A DNA stretch of 64,000 nt from Oscillospiraceae bacterium (GCA_017482385.1 JAFUNI010000022.1:62001-126000), one strand, 5' to 3'. Positions 48,867-57,867 are shown, counted from the stretch's first letter. Program-made: numbers and translations. The notes: generated by a model not told the origin, from the sequence alone.

Positions 48867-50699
48867 TCACAGCTTACCGTTTTCCAAGGTATGGCAGTAA
48901 CGGTAAAGGGGGAGCATTCCGGCTTCATCGGCTTCAATAAGACCCATACGCAAAAGGCACATTTTGCGTTCCGGATTGCCGGGATTGAAGTCCGGCTCCA
49001 TAATCACATTCAGCACGGCAGAATCCACTGTATTGGGGAATACCAACGCGCCGTTTTCAAAGGTGATGGGTTGCTCCTCGGTGATGGTAAAGCCGTCATC
49101 TGTTTTGACATATTGCTTCAGGTTCACGATACTGCCGGCAGGCAGGACATAATACTCCGCGCCGTGAATACCTGTCACCCGGAGAATTTCTGTCTCTTGG
49201 GCAAGTCCCACGGGAATGACATAGGCCGTGGCACGGGGACGGGTTGCAAGGGCCTCGGTATGTTCCTTATGCTCGATGGCGTGGTTCTCCTCCACTACTT
49301 CACCGCTGGGCACATGGACCAGAGGGCTATACCAGGTACCCGTAACGGTCGAGCCATGCTCCAGGACAAACAGTTTCTCCTCCAGATAGATGGGGTTGGA
49401 CTTTTTCATAAAGTCCCGGCTGGCGTGAACCATTGCCATCATTTCTGCACTATGTTCTACGGTGTATTCAATCAGTGCAGATGCAATTGCATACTGCGAC
49501 AGCACCCGGCGCTCAATACAGCTCATACCCCAGTTGATTCCCTGGGTCTCAATCAGGAAAGACAGGCTGTTTCTTGTGCCGAAATAGCTGCTGCCGGCAG
49601 CGCCGCCGGCGGCAGAGGCAAGATTGCTGAAGAAATTGCTGCGCAAACCCAGGCTGCGAGCCTTTCCCTGGGCGGACAGAGCCATTTTCATGGTCATTTC
49701 CGTCATTTCAGCCGGGTGATTCAAGGCGCCGGCTCCGGTCTGTACGCCCACATCGGTACAAACCTCCTCACCTGCACAGTTGAATCTGTGGTACTTCTCG
49801 TGACCGTCTATGCACACCTCCGGGCGGAACAGATTGTACACAGAGATCACCCTCTGTATCTCCACATTATGGGTGTAAAGATAGTCCCGGTTCATATCCT
49901 CTCCGGTGGTGGGGGACTTGCGGATCACTTCGTAAGCGCCGTCTAAGTTGATGCGGGGAATGATGTAAATATCCACGGTGTCCAGCACTTTGCCGAAATC
50001 CCCGCACAGAGAGGCCATCATCGCCAGCGCACCCTCAGTGGAGGCAGGCTCGGTGGAATGGCACTGGGCGTTGTACTGAATAGTAGGCTTTCCGTTCTCA
50101 CGGATCACCTCTGCGGCCTGCTCCAAGGTCTTTCCTTCCACATTTTCCCGGGTGAACAGCACCAAGGGCATATCGTAGCCGTACTTGGGAGATTTTCCCA
50201 GGCAGAAAATGTGCATATAAGGATTGTTTTCAGCTAATTTCTTAACAAAGTCCAGCATTTCCTCGTTGGTAGTCTGCTTATGACGGCCGGATCTGCCGGG
50301 CATAAACTGCGGTGTGCAGAAGAGTTTTGCATACTCAGTACCCCAGGCATCCTTGTGGGAAACAAGCTGCTTTTCTAAAAATTCCCGGGTATACTGCATC
50401 ACAAAGCCTGCTTCAAAGCCGTCTCCGGCTAACTTGTCCAATTCTATATGCAGCTGGGTGTTGCCCGTATAGTTGATGGTCTGGCAAAGGGAATTATACC
50501 CCTCCTGTGCTGCGCCGTAAAAGTACAGACCTTGCTCCAAGCCCTCGTAGGAATAGGTTGTGATGCCGTCTTTTGTAGTAACCGCAGTTGGGGTAATCGC
50601 ATTTTCAGGTTTCACGCAACTGGCATAATCCCGCTTTTCCGGCACACCGGCATACAAGCCGCATGCAGCCTCTGCCGGTGCGGTAATCGTAATGGCCAT
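48867..50699 (-). CDS. M14 family zinc carboxypeptidase
   Basis: A 610-residue protein with a central M14 carboxypeptidase domain: zinc ligands in QYNAQCHSTEPASTEGA (His and Glu, about residue 210), IIPRINLDGAYEVIRKSPTTG, MNRDYLYTHNVEIQ and CIDGHEKYHRFN. The catalytic Glu is probably in FLIETQGI. A unique N-terminal region of about 120 residues and a C-terminal beta-rich extension surround it. No signal peptide is found, so it may act on peptides inside the cell. The ATG at 50699 is 9 bases after AAGGAG, and the ATG at 50705 is too close to it. Confidence 0.82.
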   Translation of the reverse strand: MAITITAPAEAACGLYAGVPEKRDYASCVKPENAITPTAVTTKDGITTYSYEGLEQGLYFYGAAQEGYNSLCQTINYTGNTQLHIELDKLAGDGFEAGFVMQYTREFLEKQLVSHKDAWGTEYAKLFCTPQFMPGRSGRHKQTTNEEMLDFVKKLAENNPYMHIFCLGKSPKYGYDMPLVLFTRENVEGKTLEQAAEVIRENGKPTIQYNAQCHSTEPASTEGALAMMASLCGDFGKVLDTVDIYIIPRINLDGAYEVIRKSPTTGEDMNRDYLYTHNVEIQRVISVYNLFRPEVCIDGHEKYHRFNCAGEEVCTDVGVQTGAGALNHPAEMTEMTMKMALSAQGKARSLGLRSNFFSNLASAAGGAAGSSYFGTRNSLSFLIETQGINWGMSCIERRVLSQYAIASALIEYTVEHSAEMMAMVHASRDFMKKSNPIYLEEKLFVLEHGSTVTGTWYSPLVHVPSGEVVEENHAIEHKEHTEALATRPRATAYVIPVGLAQETEILRVTGIHGAEYYVLPAGSIVNLKQYVKTDDGFTITEEQPITFENGALVFPNTVDSAVLNVIMEPDFNPGNPERKMCLLRMGLIEADEAGMLPLYRYCHTLENGKL

Positions 50700-50811
50700 A
50701 ATCATCTACTCCTTTTGTGCAATTTGGGAGTATTATAGCACATTCCCGGGCAATCGTCTACCATCTGTTGTATTTGTCCACAACAAGTTCCACGGCCCGT
50801 TCTCAAAACCA

Positions 50812-50844
50812 AACAAAAAACCACACCCGAAGGTGTGGTTTTTG
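50812..50844. terminator. Bidirectional terminator, probably the ancestral tRNA-Trp terminator
   Basis: CCACACC (50821-50827) pairs with GGTGTGG (50832-50838) around CGAA, with A and T runs on both sides. It sits directly next to the left copy of the tRNA-Trp 3' end. Confidence 0.85.
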
Positions 50845-50865
50845 TTGGCAGGGGCACAAGGACTT
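50845..50865 (-). repeat. Left copy of a 21 bp direct repeat of the tRNA-Trp 3' end
   Basis: This stretch is identical over 21 bases to 51013-51033, which is the 3' end of tRNA-Trp including its CCA (forward strand begins TTGGCAGGGGCAC). The two copies are 168 bases apart. Confidence 0.85.
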
Positions 50866-51012
50866 ATTGCATTTTTGCCTGCGGCAAAAACTATTGTAGC
50901 CACCAGTGTTTGCACTGGTGGCAGCAACAGTCCACCGGACTGTTGCATTTGTGATTTTCAAGTCCTTAATCCGAGAAAAAAAGACCCGATAGCTTATGCT
51001 ATCGGGTCTTTT
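50866..51012. mobile_element. Hairpin-rich mini-insert at the tRNA-Trp 3' end
   Basis: The segment between the two tRNA-Trp end copies holds three consecutive perfect hairpins: TTTTTGCC / GGCAAAAA (50872-50890), GCCACCAGTG / CACTGGTGGC (50899-50922) and GCAACAGTCC / GGACTGTTGC (50924-50946). It also has a terminator. AAGGACTT (50858-50865) and AAGTCCTT (50960-50967) enclose the three hairpins as an outer inverted repeat. There is no open reading frame. It resembles a minimal non-coding element inserted at a tRNA end. Confidence 0.75.
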
Positions 51013-51013
51013 T

Positions 51014-51014
<1 letters not shown>
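50975..51014 (-). terminator. Rho-independent terminator adjacent to tRNA-Trp
   Basis: AGACCCGATAGC (50982-50993) pairs with GCTATCGGGTCT (50998-51009) around TTAT, with long A and T runs, so it works for leftward tRNA transcription. Confidence 0.92.
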
Positions 51015-51089
<75 letters not shown>

Positions 51090-51121
51090 ATTTATTCAAA
51101 AAGGCAATGCCTTTTGTTCTC

Positions 51122-51198
51122 TGGTGGGCCCTCAGGGATTCGAACCCGGGACTATCCGGTTATGAGCCGGAGGCTCTAACCAACTGAGCTAAGGGCCC
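51122..51198 (-). tRNA. tRNA-Met (anticodon CAT)
   Basis: On the minus strand the acceptor stem GGGCCCT pairs with AGGGCCC, followed by A and an encoded CCA. The anticodon loop CTCATAA gives CAT. The D arm is AGCTCAGTTGGTTAGAGC. An elongator methionine tRNA is most likely, but a lysidine-modified tRNA-Ile2 also carries CAT and cannot be ruled out by eye. It is upstream of tRNA-Trp in the same transcript. Confidence 0.88.
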
Positions 51199-51321
51199 AT
51201 AAGTTCAGTGCCTGAGCACCATCGCCGGGTTATTATATCACCCGCAAGGTGCATTGTCAAGGATTTATTTTCTATTCCGGTGCTTTTCGGAGTTTTCCCA
51301 GGCAGGACACATATGGACAAT

Positions 51322-52290
51322 TTATTTTTCCAGCATTTCTTTCAAGCGCACAATCTGCGCTACCGTTTTTTCAGCGAGGGAGCTGTCTTCATAGATGCCA
51401 ACATTCCACGTAATACCACCCTTTTTATCCAAACAGGTTTTGGCATAATCAAACAGTGTTTCATCAGAAAATCTCGGCGGCTCTATTTCTCCGGGTTCTC
51501 CGCAATGCATCCAAAAGCAATCCAACCATATTAAGGTATGCCATTGTTTCTCACGAGAGGCATAATCCCACGGATACAGGTGATCCGTTCTGCCGCCCAG
51601 ATGTTTCTCAATCAATTTTTGATCCGGACCGGCGGATTCACCGGGCAAATACTCTTCTTGCTCAAACACATATTCCACACGGTTGGAGCCCTTATTCATT
51701 GCAGTAATTCTGTCCGGATTTCCGGCGCGGGCTGCTGCAAACCAGCTTTCTTCGTCAAAGCGGCGGTTATCCCAGTCATTTGTTCTGAGATACGTTTTTT
51801 CCGCGGCGTTAAAACATCCGTCAAACCACCAGCCATCCAGAAGTGTGCCGAATTTCTCAGCATAGTATCGAATGACCTGTGTCCAACGCTCCATAAACAC
51901 CTTCTTATCGGCCGAAAGATCCCAGCCAAAAGCATCTCGAATAGCAGGGGTATTACCATCCACTTCCGTTGGAAAGTATCCTATAAAACGCAGGCCTTGC
52001 TGCTTTGCCTCTACTGCCAGCTCTAAAACCAGATCCCGTTTACTGCAACTGCCGGGGTGGTATTTTTCAATTACCGCATTATACGACCAATAATGTCCGG
52101 TATTTTGCCCAAATGGGAATATGATCCACTTTCCGCCCATCTGTTTCACGGAACAAACAAATTTTTTTACATCAAATTGGTCCGCCATTTGGTCAACGGT
52201 CATTTTTTTCGAGCCGCTGCGAGGGGCTATATGTGACAAAAAATGCACCATTATGCCATAATTGCCAGCCATCCAAGTCGCTTTTCCCAT
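51322..52290 (-). CDS. Glycoside hydrolase family 29-like (alpha-L-fucosidase-like) protein
   Basis: A 322-residue protein with the catalytic-domain pattern of GH29 fucosidases: an N-terminal GNYGIMVHFLSHIAP region, WIIFPFGQNTGHYWSYNAV, RYYAEKFGTLLDGWWFDGCF (split here) in which the WFDG aspartate fits the nucleophile position, and a tail typical of the fold. It is shorter than usual fucosidases and lacks the C-terminal beta domain. There is no signal peptide, so it would act inside the cell on imported oligosaccharides. AGGAGG lies 6 bases before the ATG at 52290. The real sugar specificity is uncertain. Confidence 0.65.
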   Translation of the reverse strand: MGKATWMAGNYGIMVHFLSHIAPRSGSKKMTVDQMADQFDVKKFVCSVKQMGGKWIIFPFGQNTGHYWSYNAVIEKYHPGSCSKRDLVLELAVEAKQQGLRFIGYFPTEVDGNTPAIRDAFGWDLSADKKVFMERWTQVIRYYAEKFGTLLDGWWFDGCFNAAEKTYLRTNDWDNRRFDEESWFAAARAGNPDRITAMNKGSNRVEYVFEQEEYLPGESAGPDQKLIEKHLGGRTDHLYPWDYASREKQWHTLIWLDCFWMHCGEPGEIEPPRFSDETLFDYAKTCLDKKGGITWNVGIYEDSSLAEKTVAQIVRLKEMLEK

Positions 52291-52415
52291 AACAGACCTC
52301 CTGTTGCTTATGTTTTCGCTATTCACAAGATTGCACGCATTTTTATGCATCATGTCTATGTCGAAATTATAACAGACCCCACAAGAAAGTCAACATTGTA
52401 TTGCCAAATTGTTTT

Positions 52416-53090
52416 TTATTCCAGTGCTTTTCGGAGTTTTTCCAAAGCGCGTTTTTCAATGCGGGACACATAGCTGCGGCTGATACCCGTGGCCTTTGCC
52501 ACCTCACGCTGCCGCTGGGGACTGTAGCCCCGCAAACCGTAGCGCATACAGATCACCTGCCGTTCCTGTTCCGTCAGGCAGGTATCTACCAGCTTCCCCA
52601 CGAGCCGCACCTGCTCCCGGTTGCAGAAATTTTCCGCCATATCCTCATCCTGGCTCACCACATCCATTAAGGAAAGAGCCGCCCCATCGGTACCGGTTTC
52701 AATATAGTCGGACAGGGATACATCGTTGCTTGACTTTCGCTGGGCTCGGAAATGCATCAAAATTTCATTTTCAATACACCGGGAGGCATAGGTTGCCAGT
52801 TTGATTTTCTTCTCCGTCCGGTAAGTATTGACAGCTTTGATAAGTCCGATAGTACCGATGGAGATCAAATCCTCCTGGTCCGACACCTGGGCATAGTACT
52901 TCTTCATAATATGGGCAACCAGGCGAAGGTTGCGCTCTATGAGAACATTCCGGGCCTCCAGGTCACCCTGGGCGGACAATTCTAAGTAATGGGCCTCCTC
53001 CTGGGCGGTCAAGGGCTTGGGAAAACTTCCCGGAGAAAGCTGCAGAGAGTACAACAGGCTGCTAAGCACCAGCCAGACTGTGGCGTACAT
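52416..53090 (-). CDS. sigK: Sporulation sigma factor sigma-K
   Basis: A 224-residue sigma-70 family factor. The hydrophobic N-terminus (MYATVWLVLSSLLYSLQL) followed by FPKPLTAQEEAHYL matches the pro-sequence and region 1.2 of SigK. ARNVLIERNLRLVAHIMKKY and DLISIGTIGLIKAVNTY are region 2, and EVAKATGISRSYVSRIEKRALEKL is region 4. SigK runs late gene expression in the mother cell during endospore formation after removal of the pro-sequence. The gene is intact, not split by a skin element. GGAGG precedes the ATG. Its presence marks the organism as a likely spore former. Confidence 0.93.
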   Translation of the reverse strand: MYATVWLVLSSLLYSLQLSPGSFPKPLTAQEEAHYLELSAQGDLEARNVLIERNLRLVAHIMKKYYAQVSDQEDLISIGTIGLIKAVNTYRTEKKIKLATYASRCIENEILMHFRAQRKSSNDVSLSDYIETGTDGAALSLMDVVSQDEDMAENFCNREQVRLVGKLVDTCLTEQERQVICMRYGLRGYSPQRQREVAKATGISRSYVSRIEKRALEKLRKALE

Positions 53091-53149
53091 CGCCTCACCT
53101 CCGCTACTACCCTATTCGCCACAGCAAGTCCGTTTTCCCGGCAATCACA

Positions 53150-53179
53150 TAAAATTGCCCGTGGAAAATTCCACGGGCG
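53150..53179 (-). terminator. Terminator of the polysaccharide operon
   Basis: GCCCGTGGAA (53157-53166) pairs with TTCCACGGGC (53169-53178) around AA, with moderately T-rich sequence on the minus-strand 3' side. It separates the cluster from sigK. Confidence 0.75.
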
Positions 53180-53203
53180 TCTTTATTTATAATTCTTTGG
53201 GTA

Positions 53204-53944
53204 TCAGTCTACTGCAATTCCCTTATATTCTTCCTTGATTTTATTGTAGCTCTCCAAATTGCCCACATCAAAACGCTTACCGGGCATTTCCATAGCAAAG
53301 ACAGGGGTCTGGGTGCACAGCCAGGCAATATAGCTGCCGGGGGCATCAGTGCCGCAGCCAGCCTCGATACCCTTGGCTACCAGCTTGGCATCGGTCTTAG
53401 TATAGTAATAGAAGGGCGGGCAGCACCAATGGGATTTGGGCTCTGCCGGTTTTTCCTCCATAGATACGATGCGGTCATTTTCATCGATCTCCACCACACC
53501 GCACTTGGTAAGCTTCTTCTCCTCATGCTCATAGTAGCGCATAATGCAGGAGGTGTTCTTTTCCTTGGCATAGCGCAGGAATTTGGTCAAGCTGAAGTCC
53601 AGCACATTGTCACCGGCGATGACCAGCATATCGTCATCCAGGCCTAATTTGTCGATAGCAAACTGGATATCCTTCACCGCACCTAAGCGGGTCTCATTGG
53701 AATCGGTGCCATCGTCCACTACAGTGACTTTCATAGCCTTAGTGGCTGCCCATTTATCAAAATGATGGGCAAATTTATGGTTGGAGATCACCACAAATTC
53801 ATCGACCAGGCCAGCAGTATGGATGTCATCCACCAACCAATCCAAAATGGTCTTGCCGCCCACATCCAGCAAAGGCTTGGGAAAATTCTCAGTCAGAGGA
53901 TACAATCGGGTAGCATAGCCCGCTGCAAGAATCAGACATTTCAT
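53204..53944 (-). CDS. Sugar nucleotidyltransferase
   Basis: A 246-residue nucleotidyltransferase of the glucose-1-phosphate thymidylyltransferase-like fold. The N-terminus LILAAGYATRLYPLTENFPKPLL is the standard nucleotide-binding signature, and VIAGDNVLDFSL carries the metal-binding aspartate. It would activate a sugar 1-phosphate as NDP-sugar. It lies 14 bases after a GHMP-type sugar kinase, which could supply the sugar 1-phosphate. The pair suggests a salvage route feeding the polysaccharide cluster. The base (UTP, dTTP, CTP or GTP) cannot be told. Confidence 0.85.
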   Translation of the reverse strand: MKCLILAAGYATRLYPLTENFPKPLLDVGGKTILDWLVDDIHTAGLVDEFVVISNHKFAHHFDKWAATKAMKVTVVDDGTDSNETRLGAVKDIQFAIDKLGLDDDMLVIAGDNVLDFSLTKFLRYAKEKNTSCIMRYYEHEEKKLTKCGVVEIDENDRIVSMEEKPAEPKSHWCCPPFYYYTKTDAKLVAKGIEAGCGTDAPGSYIAWLCTQTPVFAMEMPGKRFDVGNLESYNKIKEEYKGIAVD

Positions 53945-53958
53945 CGGTCTTCTCCTTT

Positions 53959-55134
53959 TTAGGAAAATTTCACGCCATCTGCAGTTTCGCAGATATAGGC
54001 AGAGTATTTACCCTCCAGATGGGGAAAAGCTTTCAAGTATTCCTTTTCCACATTTTCTAAGATGGACTGCTCATAAGCAGGGTCAATGAGGGCCATACAG
54101 CAACCCTTAAAGCCTGCACCGGAGAACCGTCCGCCGTAGATACCGGGGGTCTTGGTCATAATTTCATAGAGAGTCTTCAGCTCCGGAGAGCCGGTTTCCC
54201 AATTATAGATAGAGGATCTGCCGCTTTCAAAGGACAGCTTGCCAAATGCCTCAATGTCACCTCTGCGCCAGGCTTCCGCGCCCTTCTGTACCCGGTCAAA
54301 CTCCGAGTACCAGTGCTCTGCCCGCTTGCGCCAATTATCAGGGAGCTTATCCTTATGCTGCTCAAAAACTTCCCGGGGAATATCCCGCAGATTGGTTTCC
54401 TCAAATTTGCCGTAGGGCATACCGCTAAATGCCTTCAAAGCATAGGCAGCGCTGCGGCATTCATCCACACGCATATTGAAGGCAGAGCCAGTCAGGCTTC
54501 TCTCCAAACCGCTGAAGAAAATTGCGATCTTATAGGGTTTCATAGCCGGGTTGGTGGGAATCAGTTCGTAGCTGTCATCCTGCATATCCATATACAGCAG
54601 GTGGTCCTTGCGGCAATACATCTCACAGCTTTGATCCAGCTTACCACAAGCTACGCCCACATAGCGGTTTTCTGCCGCCTGAGCCAACTGGATCATCTCC
54701 CGCTCCTCCAGCTCAATGCCGTTTATATTGGCAAGGGCAGACAGGAAGGTAAGGATCACTGCTGCAGAAGATGACAAACCGCCAATGGGCAACTCTCCGC
54801 CGATCACTGCGCACAGGCCCTTCCGCAGAGGGTACTTGGCATTGAGGGCAATGGTGGCGCCACGGAGATGGTCTGCCCAGTCGTCCTGTTTTTCCTCAGG
54901 AGTAGATGTTACATGCCACTGAGCCCGCTTGGGAAACTGCAAGGATTTAAGCTCAATAATGCCGGTCTGCTTGGGGCCATAAGCAATATGAATGCCCTTG
55001 TCGATGGCCAAACCGGTGATTTTACCCAGCTGATGGTCGCTGTGCGCACCAATGGGACAAACCCGATACGGGGTAAATGCCACTGCCATAGGATCTTTCT
55101 TATAAGTCTGCTGGAAGCTTTCCAACGCTGTCAT
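53959..55134 (-). CDS. Galactokinase-like GHMP sugar kinase
   Basis: A 391-residue GHMP kinase. The ATP-binding motif is GELPIGGLSSSAAVILTFLS and the C-terminal motif is GIYGGRFSGAGFKGCCMAL. The N-terminal sugar-binding box reads RVCPIGAHSDHQLG, where ordinary galactokinases have GEHTDY, so the usual glutamate is an alanine. This suggests a sugar other than galactose, or a divergent galactokinase. It is followed by a nucleotidyltransferase gene, consistent with a kinase plus NDP-sugar synthase pair. The start at 55134 has GGGGG about 8 bases upstream. Confidence 0.8.
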   Translation of the reverse strand: MTALESFQQTYKKDPMAVAFTPYRVCPIGAHSDHQLGKITGLAIDKGIHIAYGPKQTGIIELKSLQFPKRAQWHVTSTPEEKQDDWADHLRGATIALNAKYPLRKGLCAVIGGELPIGGLSSSAAVILTFLSALANINGIELEEREMIQLAQAAENRYVGVACGKLDQSCEMYCRKDHLLYMDMQDDSYELIPTNPAMKPYKIAIFFSGLERSLTGSAFNMRVDECRSAAYALKAFSGMPYGKFEETNLRDIPREVFEQHKDKLPDNWRKRAEHWYSEFDRVQKGAEAWRRGDIEAFGKLSFESGRSSIYNWETGSPELKTLYEIMTKTPGIYGGRFSGAGFKGCCMALIDPAYEQSILENVEKEYLKAFPHLEGKYSAYICETADGVKFS

Positions 55135-55171
55135 ACACTTTCCCCCTTTTCTGTTTGATTGTGCAAAACTA

Positions 55172-56224
55172 TTATTTGTTCCAGGCAGCCAGCTGCTCAC
55201 GGACATAGTCGGTAGTCATGATCTTATCAATGGTGCCCTGCACATCCAGCCGCTTGGTGTTGTGGCTGCTGTATTCCTCGTCCATCTGGGTCTTGGAATT
55301 GATGGCGGCAGTGTACTTGTCGTAGTTCAAATCTCTGTCATCGGGTGTTACACGGAAGTAGTCGCCCATATCCTCGGCGCGGACCAATTCTTCCTTGGTC
55401 ATCAGAACCTCATACAGCTTTTCGCCGTGACGGCTGCCTATGATCTTTGTGCCGGTGTCGCCAAACAGCTGCTGCACAGCCTGTCCCAAAACGCCAATGG
55501 TAGAGGCATCGGACTTCTGCACGAACAGGTCGCCGGGCTTTGCATGCTCGAAAGCAAACATAACCAGGTCCACAGCCTCATCCAGGTTCATCAAGAAACG
55601 GGTCATATTGGGATCGGTAATGGTGATGGGCTTGCCAGACTTGATCTGCTCAATGAACAGAGGAATGATAGAGCCACGGGAACACATAACATTACCGTAA
55701 CGGGTACAGGAAATAACAGTACCGCTCTTTTCCATTGCCCGGCGGGCATTGGCGCGGATGACCTTTTCCATCATAGCCTTGGAAATACCCATAGCGTTAA
55801 TGGGGTAGGCAGCCTTATCGGTAGACAGGCACACCACATTTTTGACCTTAGCGTCGATGGCAGCATTCAGCAGATTATCAGTACCAATAATGTTGGTGCG
55901 AACTGCCTCCATGGGGAAGAATTCGCAGCTGGGCACCTGCTTCAGCGCAGCTGCGTGGAAGATAAAATCCACGCCGGCAACTGCATCCCGGAGAGAATCA
56001 ATATTACGCACATCGCCAATGAAGAAACGCACTTTTTCTGCCAGCTCCGGATGCTTGGCCTGCAGCTCGTGGCGAATATCATCCTGCTTCTTCTCGTCAC
56101 GGGAGAAAATGCGGATCTCGCCAATGTCAGAGGTCAAAAACCGCTTCAGCACAGTAGAGCCAAAGGAACCGGTACCGCCGGTGATCATAAGGGTTTTTCC
56201 GTTAAAATAATTCTGTGTGTTCAT
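55172..56224 (-). CDS. UDP-GlcNAc 4,6-dehydratase / 5-epimerase-like (CapE/FnlA family)
   Basis: A 350-residue extended SDR. It has the cofactor motif MITGGTGSFGSTVLKRF and AALKQVPSCEFFPMEAVRTN near residue 95, the hallmark of the CapE, WbjB and FnlA group. The catalytic segment is STDKAAYPINAMGISKAMMEK, where the Tyr of YxxxK is replaced by Met as is usual in this family. These enzymes start synthesis of FucNAc, Qui or related amino sugars from UDP-GlcNAc for capsule or O-antigen. In the cluster it would provide a rare sugar together with the DegT-type enzymes. Confidence 0.88.
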   Translation of the reverse strand: MNTQNYFNGKTLMITGGTGSFGSTVLKRFLTSDIGEIRIFSRDEKKQDDIRHELQAKHPELAEKVRFFIGDVRNIDSLRDAVAGVDFIFHAAALKQVPSCEFFPMEAVRTNIIGTDNLLNAAIDAKVKNVVCLSTDKAAYPINAMGISKAMMEKVIRANARRAMEKSGTVISCTRYGNVMCSRGSIIPLFIEQIKSGKPITITDPNMTRFLMNLDEAVDLVMFAFEHAKPGDLFVQKSDASTIGVLGQAVQQLFGDTGTKIIGSRHGEKLYEVLMTKEELVRAEDMGDYFRVTPDDRDLNYDKYTAAINSKTQMDEEYSSHNTKRLDVQGTIDKIMTTDYVREQLAAWNK

Positions 56225-56284
56225 AGCCTCATTCTAACCTTTCTGTTCTATAAAATATATCGATTCAGAGTTTTCTGTAAACTA

Positions 56285-56797
56285 TCAAAAATTCTTGGGG
56301 ATCGCCAAGCGCTTTACGCCTTCATAAGCTTTTCCGTAGCTCATCACATAGTGGTCGAATTTTTTTCCCGCCACTGTGACCTTGCCGCAGGGCATATCCA
56401 GCCAGCCGCACCGGCTGTAGAACTCCGTCAGCTCTTTATGGCAAAGGAGCAGACCCGGCTTTCCCTGCTGGGCAATATACCGGTTCGCGCCCTCTACGAT
56501 TTCCTTTCCCAATCCCTGCTTCTGGCAGGAGCGATCCACACATACACCGCCCAGACCGAGGATCTCCTCTGCTTGGGAATCCATTTGGCAGGAAATTACA
56601 TTCAAGCTGGCATAGGCCACTGGGGTGTTCTCCCGGTACAGGATCAAATGGACATCATTCTCTTCATAATTGTCCAGAATCCAGCTTATTTGGGAATCAA
56701 CTCCGTGGGGCCAATGCTGGTCCTTCAAAGAAGCAATTTCCTCTAACTGTTTCCGGGGTATATCCTTGTGCTTTTGAATGTCAAGGCGCAATGCCAT
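56285..56797 (-). CDS. GNAT family N-acetyltransferase
   Basis: A 170-residue GNAT protein. The acetyl-CoA binding motif is LGGVCVDRSCQKQGLGKEIVEGA (split: VCVDRSCQKQGLGK), and the fold continues with GKPGLLLCHKELTEFYSRCGW. It may acetylate an amino sugar made by the DegT-type genes, or an unrelated substrate. GGAGG at the end of the preceding DegT gene overlaps its stop codon, so the two are translationally coupled; the ATG at 56797 is the start. Confidence 0.82.
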   Translation of the reverse strand: MALRLDIQKHKDIPRKQLEEIASLKDQHWPHGVDSQISWILDNYEENDVHLILYRENTPVAYASLNVISCQMDSQAEEILGLGGVCVDRSCQKQGLGKEIVEGANRYIAQQGKPGLLLCHKELTEFYSRCGWLDMPCGKVTVAGKKFDHYVMSYGKAYEGVKRLAIPKNF

Positions 56798-56799
56798 TT

Positions 56800-57867
56800 T
56801 TATTCCTCCATCCACCAGCCGCAGGGCAAGGCCACAAAGCGGCTGTAAAATGCGTCAACGCCGGGCAGCGCCACATCCTGCTTGCCAAAGGCGCTGTAGA
56901 TGCTGTTCATAATGTGCACGCCGGAAGCGTAATAGCCCTGCTCCCGGAAACGCAGGATCGTCTCCCGCTTGTTGTCCGCCAAAAGGCCGTAGATCCAGTA
57001 ATTGGGCACGCCCTCGGCCGGAGAAACCGGCCTGCAGCCGGGCATATCTTTCAGCTGGGCAGTCCATTTTTCTGCCTGCTTTTGCTGCTTTTCAAAAAGC
57101 GTATCGGCAACAGCCATCTGCTGCAAGCCAATGTAGCCGTTTACATTGCTCATGGTTGCGCTGTAGCCAACTAAGCTGATATCGCAATCGGGGCTGATCT
57201 CACCAATATCGTCACGGAAGCGGCTTCGGTCAATGCCGGAATCCCGGACAAGCAGCGCTTTTGCATACTGCTGGGGGTCTTTGAATATGATCACGCCGCC
57301 ATCCACGCAGTTGGGGATCCGCACTGCGCTGAGGGCAAATACCGTTACATCCGTTCCGCAAGCGCCGATTTTTTTGCCCTTATAAAGGCTTCCAAAGCAC
57401 TCGATGCCGTCATCGATCACAGGAATGCCGAATTCCTTGCCGATGGCATTGATCTCATCAATATGGCCGGGGTAGCCACAGAAATGGTTGTGGACAATGG
57501 CCTTTGTCTGGGGTGTGATCCGCTGCCGGACACTCTCCGGATCCAAGGTTCCCCTCTCCGGGTCCACATCCGCCCAACGGACGGACAGGCCCGCCGCCAA
57601 ATAGGGCTGAGAAGACACCAGGCAAGCCATAGGCGATGCGATCACCTCGTCCCCGGGCACAATATCCAGGGTGGTCAAGGCCACCTGAATGGCGCTACTG
57701 AAGGTGTTCACCGCCATCACATAGGGCGCCCTAAAATATTCCCGCAATTTCTCTTCAAATTGCTTTGTATAGTTTCCGTAGGCCAAAGCACCGGAATGCA
57801 AAATCGCATCCATCTCCGGCAGTTCCGGCATATAGGGTTTTAACAATGGGATCAAATTATTTTCCAC
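56800..57867 (-). CDS. DegT/DnrJ/EryC1/StrS family protein lacking the PLP lysine
   Basis: A 355-residue homologue of sugar aminotransferases. At the position where the family has the PLP-binding lysine (Lys182 of the paralogue at 58954-60042 in AIKQMTTVDGG) this protein has Arg183 in AVRIPNCVDGG, encoded by CGG. The PLP phosphate loop SSGTAAL is also changed to NTFSSAI, and the C-terminus stops soon after PCGWW, lacking about 15-20 residues. It is therefore unlikely to be a normal aminotransferase. It may be a structural partner or have a different reaction. It overlaps the acyltransferase gene by 11 bases and is coupled to the GNAT gene. Confidence 0.85.
   Translation of the reverse strand: MENNLIPLLKPYMPELPEMDAILHSGALAYGNYTKQFEEKLREYFRAPYVMAVNTFSSAIQVALTTLDIVPGDEVIASPMACLVSSQPYLAAGLSVRWADVDPERGTLDPESVRQRITPQTKAIVHNHFCGYPGHIDEINAIGKEFGIPVIDDGIECFGSLYKGKKIGACGTDVTVFALSAVRIPNCVDGGVIIFKDPQQYAKALLVRDSGIDRSRFRDDIGEISPDCDISLVGYSATMSNVNGYIGLQQMAVADTLFEKQQKQAEKWTAQLKDMPGCRPVSPAEGVPNYWIYGLLADNKRETILRFREQGYYASGVHIMNSIYSAFGKQDVALPGVDAFYSRFVALPCGWWMEE

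Noticed and set aside
52416-53090. Skin-like interruption of sigK
   Set aside because: The frame is continuous from the pro-sequence through region 4, so no rearrangement is needed.
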